Shown here piece after piece: positions 1 to 6,345 of a stretch of DNA of 11,835 nucleotides. The DNA is taken from positions 1 to 11,835 of the forward strand of contig JAFOIS010000249.1 in the NCBI GenBank assembly GCA_017420605.1. The letters are read 5' to 3'. The notes under the pieces were generated by a model. The model worked only from the letters and a program-made list of their open reading frames with translations. It was not told the origin of the DNA and ran no database searches. The DNA comes from Lachnospiraceae bacterium (lineage in GTDB: Bacteria > Bacillota > Clostridia > Lachnospirales > Lachnospiraceae). The stretch's first letter is position 1; each line of letters opens with the position of its first letter. Both the position numbers and the translations under genes were made by a program.

Positions 1-1947
1 CCGATCGAACTTATCACGAATCTCCGGACGGCGGATGTCTTCGGTACGGGCTATACGGACATCGTCTGTGCGGGCGGCGGCTGTATCTATATCTTCCGGA
101 ACCGCGGCGGGAAATTCTCAGCCGGAGACGTTGTGAAAGTCGAATATCCGGGAGCGAAGACCCAGTTCTTTGCGGGCCGGCTCGGCTGCGATATCGCCGA
201 TATCGACGGCGACGGTATCAATGAACTTCTCGTCGGCACGACATGCAGTCTCGATATCCGCAAGGTCACGGATCTTTCAAAGCCCTGGCAGAAGATAGAC
301 GGATTCGCGTGCAGCGGCGTCAAGGCCGCGGATCTGCGCCATACCGGCAAAATGGACATCGCGGCCGTCTGTTATGCGACCGTCAAGTCCTACGATACCG
401 ATTCCTTCATTTTCGAAAATACCGGCGATGACGTCTATTCCTTCGGGCATGTGCAGCGCATCCCCTGCCATGGTCCGGTCAACGTGGAGATCGCCGACCT
501 TGATCATGACGGCGAGGCGGAGCTTATCGTCTGCAACACCATGGGCGGACCGAACCAGAACGACCCGGAATTCCCGGTCTTCTGTTACTACGGCACGCCG
601 GATCTCATTTACCATGAAGAAAACCGCGTCGATTACCCGGTCAACTGCGGCGCTTACTCGTACGCTTCCGGCGACGTGGACAATGACGGTTATCCGGAAC
701 TTGTCGTGACGGGATGGGACGACTTCCGTGTTTTCAAGGGAACGGAAAATGGTCCGGATCCGAAGAACTATTACGCCGTTCACGACCGGTACGGGCGGAT
801 GCCGGGCGGCGTGATCCTTGCGGATTTCAATCACGACGGCTGGCTCGACGTGCTTATGACCTGCAGATCGAACAGGGAGACCTGTGAAGACGCGGCGGTT
901 CTTTACTTCGGCGGACCGGACGGCTTCTCGGAGGACCGCTGCCAGTTCCTGCCGGTGCGGATCGGCTGCGCGCAGTCCGTCGTGTGTGTGGATCTCGACG
1001 GCGACGGATATCTCGATCTGGCCTGCTGCGACCAGGAGGGCTATGTATCCATCCTGTACGGCTGCGAAGAGGGCTTTGATCTTTCGCGCGGGGTCAGGCG
1101 GGTGGAAATGAAAAACCGGAACGGCGCGGAGATCATCGGCCTCACTGCGGCGGATATCAACAAGGACGGGAAATACGAGCTCATTTCCACGGGCGCCGGG
1201 CATTATACCCGCAAGAAGAGCTACATGAACATCCTCTACGATCCGGACGAAGGCTTCCCGGTCGAAAAGCAGATCTCCGTCGACGTCGGCGGCACCACGG
1301 GATATGTTTCCTTCGCCGATCTTCGGCATACCGGCTCGCTCGATCTCATCCTGCCGTTTTATTCTACGACCGAGACCCGCGAGCTGCCGATGCGCATCTT
1401 CTTCAACGACGGGAAGGGCAATTATGATTTCGAGCATCCGCTGTCCATCCCCTGCATGAGTTCGATCGCCTCCATGCCTATCGATTTATCGAGGAACGGG
1501 TATCCGGATCTTTTGGTCTGCTGCCACCGCACCGACATCGGACACATCGTGCAGTCCTATCTTTTCATGAACGGGCCGGACGGCCTCGACCTGGAACATC
1601 CGCAGAAACTCTGGGGCTACGGGCCGCACGATTATACGCGGAACATCATTTACAACGCCATGGACCGGACAGAGAGCGAGTATTATACTTCGCCTGCGAT
1701 CGCGCTGGACGACGTGCCGGAGAAGATCGCCTGGGAAGCCGAAGAGCCGAACGGAACGAAGCTACGCATGCGCGTGCGTTTCGCGGAGGACGAGCAAAGC
1801 CTTGCCAAGGCGCCCTGGTCGGAGCCGGTCGAAAACGGCGCGGATCCTGCGGCGCCGGAAGGCGCGGCCTTCCTGCAGTATCAGGCGGAGTTCTTCGCGC
1901 CCTGCGCCTGCGGCAGCCCGAAGCTTACGAAAGTCGAGATCTTATAG
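1..1947 (+). CDS. FG-GAP/VCBS repeat protein (beta-propeller), 5' end cut off by the window
   Basis: The frame is open from base 1, so this is the C-terminal 648 residues of a longer protein; the GTG at 133 is internal. I see about ten FG-GAP/VCBS-type repeat cores of the form A-D-x-(D/N)-x-D-G-x-x-(D/E)-L, at roughly residues 10, 66, 110, 165, 225, 275, 331, 385, 440 and 495, spaced 45 to 60 residues apart. Six have a full Ca-binding-like D-x-D-G-D-G or close variant; the cores near 10, 110, 440 and 495 have T or R/N at ligand positions. Such repeats form integrin-alpha-like beta-propellers in the family. The last 90 or so residues form a separate domain (PNGTKLRMRVR near 584, LQYQ near 625, SPKLTKVEI at the end) that resembles a C-terminal module I recall from other FG-GAP proteins. 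The N-terminus is missing, so secretion cannot be judged. The aldolase gene starts 54 bases downstream on the same strand, suggesting one operon. Function is unknown; carbohydrate or ligand recognition is only a guess. Confidence 0.85.
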   Translation, partial: PIELITNLRTADVFGTGYTDIVCAGGGCIYIFRNRGGKFSAGDVVKVEYPGAKTQFFAGRLGCDIADIDGDGINELLVGTTCSLDIRKVTDLSKPWQKIDGFACSGVKAADLRHTGKMDIAAVCYATVKSYDTDSFIFENTGDDVYSFGHVQRIPCHGPVNVEIADLDHDGEAELIVCNTMGGPNQNDPEFPVFCYYGTPDLIYHEENRVDYPVNCGAYSYASGDVDNDGYPELVVTGWDDFRVFKGTENGPDPKNYYAVHDRYGRMPGGVILADFNHDGWLDVLMTCRSNRETCEDAAVLYFGGPDGFSEDRCQFLPVRIGCAQSVVCVDLDGDGYLDLACCDQEGYVSILYGCEEGFDLSRGVRRVEMKNRNGAEIIGLTAADINKDGKYELISTGAGHYTRKKSYMNILYDPDEGFPVEKQISVDVGGTTGYVSFADLRHTGSLDLILPFYSTTETRELPMRIFFNDGKGNYDFEHPLSIPCMSSIASMPIDLSRNGYPDLLVCCHRTDIGHIVQSYLFMNGPDGLDLEHPQKLWGYGPHDYTRNIIYNAMDRTESEYYTSPAIALDDVPEKIAWEAEEPNGTKLRMRVRFAEDEQSLAKAPWSEPVENGADPAAPEGAAFLQYQAEFFAPCACGSPKLTKVEIL

Positions 1948-1984
1948 CATCCGTCTTACAGAACATGTCAGAAATGGAATCAAA

Positions 1985-1990
1985 GGGAGG
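1985..1990 (+). promoter_or_regulatory. Ribosome binding site that decides the aldolase start
   Basis: GGGAGG lies 2 bases before an ATG at 1993, too close for normal initiation, and 11 bases before the in-frame ATG at 2002. The second ATG also gives the typical short N-terminus of the family (MKRGFVPALGTPL), so 2002 is preferred. Confidence 0.6.
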
Positions 1991-2001
1991 AAATGATAAG
2001 G

Positions 2002-2883
2002 ATGAAAAGAGGGTTTGTACCGGCGCTGGGCACGCCGCTGGATGAAAACGGACACCTGATCAAAGAAAGCTATGAAAGGCAGATAGAACTGATGATCGGC
2101 GCGGGCTGCGTCGGCCTTCTTTCCATGGGTTCCATGGGCCAGCAGGCGTTTCTGCTGCCGGAGACCTGCGTCGAGACGGCGGAGTGCGCGGTCCGGGCGG
2201 CCGCGGGCCGCGTTCCGGTTTTCTGCGGCGCCATGGATAACTCCATTGCCCGCGCGAAGAGACGCATCGCGGCCATGGAGCATCTCGACGTCCACGCGTT
2301 CGTGCTGACGACGCCGTATTATGAAGTCGATACGAAGGAACAGGTCCTGAAGTATTTCCGCGAAGTCGCGGCTTCGACGAAGCACGGCATTTTTCTCTAT
2401 GACCTGCCGGGCGTCACGAAGTTCAAGATCACGCTGGATATGGTGAAAAAGCTGCGGGAGACCACGCCGAACTTTATTGGCATGAAGAGTGCCGATATCA
2501 ACATGCTCCGGAAGATCCGTCTGGATCCGGCGTTCGAAGGCTTCGAGATCTTTTATTCGGGCCTCGACAACATGGACGTCGCCTATCCGTGGGGCGTCGG
2601 CAATATCCTTGACGGCATGTTCACCTGCACGCCGGCCACGACGAAGCGATTTATCGACGCGATGGAAGCGGGTGACAGGGAAGCTGCCGGAAAGGCGCTC
2701 AACGAGATCCTCGATCTCCGTGATTATATGTGTGAGCTGGATCTGTGGCCGGCGTACAGCGCGGGAATGAACCTGCTCGGCTGCAGCGGGCTGCACGCTC
2801 CGGACTGGTCGGAGGCAAGTCCTGCGGATGTCGTCGAAAAGGTGCGGGAAGTTATGCTGAAGATGGGAGAGCCTGTCGTCTGA
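2002..2883 (+). CDS. DapA/NanA-superfamily class I aldolase (dihydrodipicolinate synthase-like, probably not a true DHDPS)
   Basis: This 293-residue protein matches the usual length of the DapA/N-acetylneuraminate lyase family, cytoplasmic TIM-barrel enzymes that bind pyruvate as a Schiff base. Visible marks are the N-terminal VPALGTPL, TTPYY at 103-107, the tyrosine of FLYDLPG (Y133) and the Schiff-base lysine in IGMKSAD (K162). Numbering nearly matches E. coli DapA (Y107, Y133, K161). The pyruvate-carboxylate loop is GSMGQQ (43-48) instead of the usual G-T/S-T/S-G-E, so the second hydroxyl residue is Met and the Glu is Gln. The position of DapA Arg138, which holds aspartate semialdehyde, is Val138. 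These changes argue against lysine biosynthesis and for another aldolase or lyase acting on a 2-keto-3-deoxy-type acid. It lies between an FG-GAP protein gene and an MFS transporter gene (36 bases downstream), which fits a catabolic operon. The alternative start at 1993 adds only three residues. The substrate is unknown. Confidence 0.88.
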   Translation: MKRGFVPALGTPLDENGHLIKESYERQIELMIGAGCVGLLSMGSMGQQAFLLPETCVETAECAVRAAAGRVPVFCGAMDNSIARAKRRIAAMEHLDVHAFVLTTPYYEVDTKEQVLKYFREVAASTKHGIFLYDLPGVTKFKITLDMVKKLRETTPNFIGMKSADINMLRKIRLDPAFEGFEIFYSGLDNMDVAYPWGVGNILDGMFTCTPATTKRFIDAMEAGDREAAGKALNEILDLRDYMCELDLWPAYSAGMNLLGCSGLHAPDWSEASPADVVEKVREVMLKMGEPVV

Positions 2884-2919
2884 AAGGACGCGGGCAGAGA
2901 CTGAACGCCTGGCGGGATC

Positions 2920-4149
2920 ATGCCGCCAAAAACCGAAAAATCAGGGAGAACCGGATCATTGGAACACAGAACGGAAGATGGGAGGCGGAAAACTGCGACA
3001 GGACATGTGTTCCTGTTATGCTATCTGCTTTATGCCTCGATCTATATCGCGCGGCTGAATCTTTCCATGGCGGCTCCGGGACTTGTGGAGTCCGGGATCC
3101 TCGACACGCAGAAGATCGGCATTCTCGGCGGCGCCTTTTCCGTGATCTACGCGGCCGGACGGCTGTGCAACGGGATCCTCACGGACCGCATAGCGCCGTA
3201 CGTCATGATCGGACTCGGGCTGATCATGACGGGATGCGCGAATCTTCTGGCCGGCATTTTCCCGCCGTTTGTCCTGCTGTTTCTTCTCTGGGGCCTTAAC
3301 GCGTGGGCGCAGTCCATGCTCTGGAGCGCCGTGATGTGCGTCGTGTCGGCGGTTTATCCGGGAGAAAAGTCTAAGAAGATGGCTGCCCGGATGGTCTCTT
3401 CGGTCGCGGCGGGCAATATCGCGGCGATCCTTCTCGACACCTGGTTTATTGAAACGATCGGCCTTGCGGCAGCCTTCTTTATTCCGGGACTCCTCACCGC
3501 GGCGTTCGGGATCCTGGCCTTTTTCATACTGCGCGGCATCCGCCCGTCCGGCGGTACGTCGGGGCACCTGTCCGTCCTGAAGATGCTCGGCATAGGGCCG
3601 GTCCGGAAAGCCGTCTGGCCGTCCTTTCTGCACGGCCTTATAAAGGACAGCGTGAGCCTGTGGATGACGGTCTTCTTTGCCGACCGGTACGGCCTCGATC
3701 TGCGCAGTATGGCGCTGTATATCCTGTTCATCCCCGTCATAGGACTTGCGGCGAGGATCGCTTATCCGTTCATTTACCGTCTGTTCTCCGAAGATGAGGA
3801 GAAAACGGCGTTCTATTCGCTTCTTGTCATGGCGGCCTCCTCCGCCTTCCTGCTTTCGGGGATCGGCGGGCCTGTGCCGGCCATCGTGTGCCTCAGCCTT
3901 ATTTACGCGGCCGCTTCCATGGTCAATACGTCCTATATCTCCGTCTTTCCGATGCGTTACGCCGCAACAGGCAACGTCGCGTCCGCAAGCGGGCTTCTCG
4001 ATTTCGTAACGTATCTGGGGCACGGGCTCGGATCCCTTCTCTTCGGTTTTCTCATCGCGCATTTCGGTTACGGCGTCATGTTTGCGCTATGGTGCGTGGC
4101 CGCCGCTCTGGCCGCCGGAATTATCCGGTTTGTGCGCGCAGAAACGTGA
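2920..4149 (+). CDS. MFS transporter, organophosphate:anion antiporter-like
   Basis: The product is 409 residues with about 12 hydrophobic segments, the normal size for the major facilitator superfamily. Transmembrane segment 1 contains IYIARLNLSMAAPG, like the R-x-N-x-(S/A)-x-A-x-P signature of the GlpT/UhpT group, with the arginine at residue 45. A motif-A-like loop, GRLCNGILTDR (80-90), follows segment 2. Segment 4 has WGLNAWAQSMLW, comparable to the N-G-W/A-x-Q-G-M-G-W stretch of GlpT. At the start of segment 7, K242 (LIKDSVSLW) sits where GlpT has its second phosphate-binding arginine. The likely role is uptake of an organic anion for the aldolase encoded just upstream. The ATG at 2920 has a poor ribosome binding site; a TTG at 2959 with GGGAG 10 bases upstream is a credible alternative and would remove 13 residues before segment 1. 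The 3' end overlaps the convergent FHA gene by 29 bp. Substrate is inferred only to class. Confidence 0.85.
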   Translation: MPPKTEKSGRTGSLEHRTEDGRRKTATGHVFLLCYLLYASIYIARLNLSMAAPGLVESGILDTQKIGILGGAFSVIYAAGRLCNGILTDRIAPYVMIGLGLIMTGCANLLAGIFPPFVLLFLLWGLNAWAQSMLWSAVMCVVSAVYPGEKSKKMAARMVSSVAAGNIAAILLDTWFIETIGLAAAFFIPGLLTAAFGILAFFILRGIRPSGGTSGHLSVLKMLGIGPVRKAVWPSFLHGLIKDSVSLWMTVFFADRYGLDLRSMALYILFIPVIGLAARIAYPFIYRLFSEDEEKTAFYSLLVMAASSAFLLSGIGGPVPAIVCLSLIYAAASMVNTSYISVFPMRYAATGNVASASGLLDFVTYLGHGLGSLLFGFLIAHFGYGVMFALWCVAAALAAGIIRFVRAET

Positions 4150-5533
4150 ATTCGAGTCCGCCGATGGCGATCCGGTCCCGGTCGGATAAGCGTACCGGCG
4201 TGTTCGGGGGAAGAAGCTCCCCGTTCAGCGCCGTCCCGTTTCTGCTGCCGAGATCCTTCAGATACCAGTCGCCGCCGCGGCCGGCAAGCTCCGCGTGCAG
4301 GCGGCTGATGCCGGGCTGTGAAAGCACGACATCAGCCAGTTCGGCACTTTTTCCGATACGGTGTTCCCCGGGCGGGAGAATGACGGGCGCCATCACGGCG
4401 TTTTCCGCGCGGAGGCACGCCGCCTTATCGTCTCCGTTTTTCAGAATGGTGGTTTCGGTACCGTAGGAGGCGGCCCGGGGCGGCTCCGCTGCCTTGCGGT
4501 CCTTATCCGCAGTATGTTCCGCCGGCACGTCCGGTGACGGTGCCGTATGCGGCGCATCCTTGGAAGGGGCGTCCGGATCCGGGATCATCAGCGGGCCTGC
4601 GGCTCCGCCGGCGCGTCTCTTTCGCGTTTTCTTAAGGAGAAAGAGAAGAGAGGCGGACGCCGTAAGGAGCATGGCGCCTGCCGCAAGGATCCCGGCCAGG
4701 GGAAGCGTTATGCCGGACAGGCGGTGGAGGACGGCGAAAGTCAGGACGCAGAGGGCAAGGCCGGCGGGAACAAGCATAAGAAGGAGGCGGACGGCCTCTT
4801 TCTTTTCTGTCCGCGCCGCCGGAAGAGGGCTCTTCCTGCACCCGGATGCCGGAGATGCCTGGATACGGGGAGCAGACAGGAAATCCGACGCGACGGACGG
4901 AACGTCCTGCGGCGGCATGGGGCGCTCAGGCCGGGATCCGGCCGGCTGTACCGGCGGCACCGGGGAACCGTCTTCGTCGCCGTCTGTCCGGCCGGCGGCC
5001 GTATAGAGGACCGAAAGAAGACGGGGAAGATCGCTGCCGGATCGGGCGGCGCAGTATAGCCGGAAGAGAAGCAGGGCGGCGCTGTCATCTTCCGGATCGG
5101 CAAGCGGGAAGAGAGAAAGGAAGAGCGCGGCGAGCGGATCGCCGTCCTCCTTTTTCTCCCAGGGATAGAGGACGAGCTTAAGGCGCGTCAGGGACACGTT
5201 GACAAAAAGATACGGCGCACAAAGAAGCACGTCGCCGGCGGTAAGCAGGCTGTCCGCAAGGCCGGAAAGCGCGGTAAGGAGGAGCTCCGCAAACGACTGA
5301 AGCTGCGGAAAGCGCAGCGAATACGGACGGACCAGGTCGGAAAACGGAAGATAGCCGGAAATATCGTACCGGAGGGAGACTTCACCGTTGAGATCTTCGC
5401 GGCGGCAGGGGAGCAGCGCGCCTCCGGGAGAGGACAGAAGGAGCCGGTAACGGTAGTCGTCCGCGGGCAGGGGGACCTCCGGTCCGATGCAGAAACAGTT
5501 TGCCGAAAGGTTTCTCATATACCAGGTCTTCAT
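4121..5533 (-). CDS. DUF6382-like protein with C-terminal FHA domain, last gene of the Tad operon
   Basis: The product has 470 residues. Residues 1 to about 165 form a globular region rich in Leu and aromatic residues that resembles the DUF6382 domain I associate with clostridial Tad loci. A Pro/Ser/Asp-rich linker follows, then two transmembrane segments (about 248-268 and 276-299) with KKTRKRR straight after, and a second acidic, Pro-rich linker. The C-terminus (388-466) is a forkhead-associated domain: IGKS at 393-396, SRLH at 410-413, DLGSRNGT at 427-434 and Asn437, which covers the core phosphothreonine-binding residues. By the positive-inside rule both soluble domains would be cytoplasmic. 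FHA domains bind phosphothreonine peptides, so this may link pilus assembly to a Ser/Thr kinase that is not in this window. Its ATG overlaps the stop of the upstream TadE-like gene (ATGA) and has AAGGAGG 7 bases upstream, at 5541-5547. Role in the pilus is inferred from context only. Confidence 0.82.
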   Translation of the reverse strand: MKTWYMRNLSANCFCIGPEVPLPADDYRYRLLLSSPGGALLPCRREDLNGEVSLRYDISGYLPFSDLVRPYSLRFPQLQSFAELLLTALSGLADSLLTAGDVLLCAPYLFVNVSLTRLKLVLYPWEKKEDGDPLAALFLSLFPLADPEDDSAALLLFRLYCAARSGSDLPRLLSVLYTAAGRTDGDEDGSPVPPVQPAGSRPERPMPPQDVPSVASDFLSAPRIQASPASGCRKSPLPAARTEKKEAVRLLLMLVPAGLALCVLTFAVLHRLSGITLPLAGILAAGAMLLTASASLLFLLKKTRKRRAGGAAGPLMIPDPDAPSKDAPHTAPSPDVPAEHTADKDRKAAEPPRAASYGTETTILKNGDDKAACLRAENAVMAPVILPPGEHRIGKSAELADVVLSQPGISRLHAELAGRGGDWYLKDLGSRNGTALNGELLPPNTPVRLSDRDRIAIGGLEFTFLRAQTG

Positions 5534-5901
5534 GGGGATGCCTCCTTTTTTATGGCTTTGGCGTTTCGGAGCGCCCGGATGGGGAGCAGTTTTTCATAGA
5601 CGGCGGTCGTTTCATAAGACGCGCCTTTTCCGGAAAGAAGAGGCCGCGTACGGATCCGGACGGAGACGGAACGTGCCGCCGCATTCTCCGTGCGTACCGG
5701 ATCTTCCGCGTCGGAATAGATCAGGAAGGGAAGCACGGGCTCTTTTCCGGTGACCGCGCTTTCCAGGGCGCAGGCGCGTATGAGATTCCGGTCGTGCAGG
5801 TGGAAAGCCGCAAAGAGCAGCATAAAAAGGACCAGCAGGATGACCGGCATAAGGAGCGCGACTTCTACGGTGAAGGACGCGCGGAGGGTGCGGCGGGACA
5901 T
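5530..5901 (-). CDS. Small TadE-like pseudopilin
   Basis: The product is 123 residues, with a short basic N-terminus (MSRRTLRA), then SFTVEVALLMPVIL and one hydrophobic segment at about 12-30. The T-V-E-x-A-L-x-x-P motif is the hallmark of TadE-like proteins, which in the family are processed by the Tad prepilin peptidase; if cleavage falls after Ala8 the glutamate is at mature position 5. The rest is a small extracytoplasmic domain with no motif I recognise. A clean AAAGGAG (5908-5914), 6 bases before the ATG, overlaps the stop codon of the prepilin peptidase gene. Its own stop overlaps the FHA gene start by 4 bases. It probably acts as a minor pilin in Tad pilus assembly. Confidence 0.85.
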   Translation of the reverse strand: MSRRTLRASFTVEVALLMPVILLVLFMLLFAAFHLHDRNLIRACALESAVTGKEPVLPFLIYSDAEDPVRTENAAARSVSVRIRTRPLLSGKGASYETTAVYEKLLPIRALRNAKAIKKEASP

Positions 5902-5913
5902 AAGGTTCTCCTT

Positions 5914-6336
5914 TCAGGCGGAAAAAAAGAGGAAACAGACGAACCCCGCAAGGAGGAACGGCAGAAACGGAAGAGGATCCGCATACCGGATCTTCCGGAG
6001 CGTAAGAAGAGGGATCACGGTCATAAAAACGATAAACAGCGCCGTAACGAGGATCAGTGTCACCGAAAGCAGGGGATAGAATAAACCGAGGATAAAGACG
6101 CAGAGCGCGTCTCCCGTTCCGATCGCGCCGCGGGTACAGCGGGACACTGCAAGAATGAGCAGCCCCGGCAGAAACGACGCAAGGACGCGCAGAGGGGGAT
6201 CGGCGCGCATAAAGAGCGTATAGTAAAGGCCTGCCGCGCCTGCGGCGGCCGCGAGGGCCGGCGGCAGCACCCTGTGCCGGAGATCGGCCAGGGAAGAGGC
6301 GGCAAGAAGGAGCAGTACGGCGATCTTCGGGAACAT
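5914..6336 (-). CDS. A24-family prepilin peptidase (TadV/CpaA-like)
   Basis: The product is 140 residues and almost entirely hydrophobic, with about five to six membrane segments; this is the short form of type IV prepilin peptidase without the N-methylating domain, as usual in Tad systems. The first catalytic aspartate is in LADLRHRVLPP (Asp18), and the second is in the G-x-G-D motif of AIGTGDALCVFILGLF (near residues 91-106). It should cleave the Flp prepilin and the TadE-like proteins encoded around it at the cytoplasmic face of the membrane. AGGAGG at 6341-6346, 4 bases before the ATG, overlaps the stop codon of the upstream gene, implying coupled translation. Nothing is missing for activity as far as can be seen. 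Confidence 0.9.
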   Translation of the reverse strand: MFPKIAVLLLLAASSLADLRHRVLPPALAAAAGAAGLYYTLFMRADPPLRVLASFLPGLLILAVSRCTRGAIGTGDALCVFILGLFYPLLSVTLILVTALFIVFMTVIPLLTLRKIRYADPLPFLPFLLAGFVCFLFFSA

Positions 6337-6345
6337 AAAACCTCC

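Noticed and set aside
277..1437. Long open frame on the minus strand opposite the FG-GAP gene
   Set aside because: It is a shadow of a GC-rich gene. Its translation is rich in Arg, Val, Asp and His without any domain pattern, while the plus strand has clear repeats.
2002..2883. True dihydrodipicolinate synthase of lysine biosynthesis
   Set aside because: The residue that binds aspartate semialdehyde (Arg138 in E. coli) is Val, the pyruvate loop differs, and the gene sits beside a transporter.
3016..4062. Long open frame on the minus strand opposite the MFS gene
   Set aside because: The translation is highly charged and lacks any motif; the plus strand encodes an evident 12-helix transporter.
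5500..6084. Plus-strand open frame across the TadE and peptidase genes
   Set aside because: It is charged low-complexity translation antisense to two recognisable genes with good ribosome binding sites.
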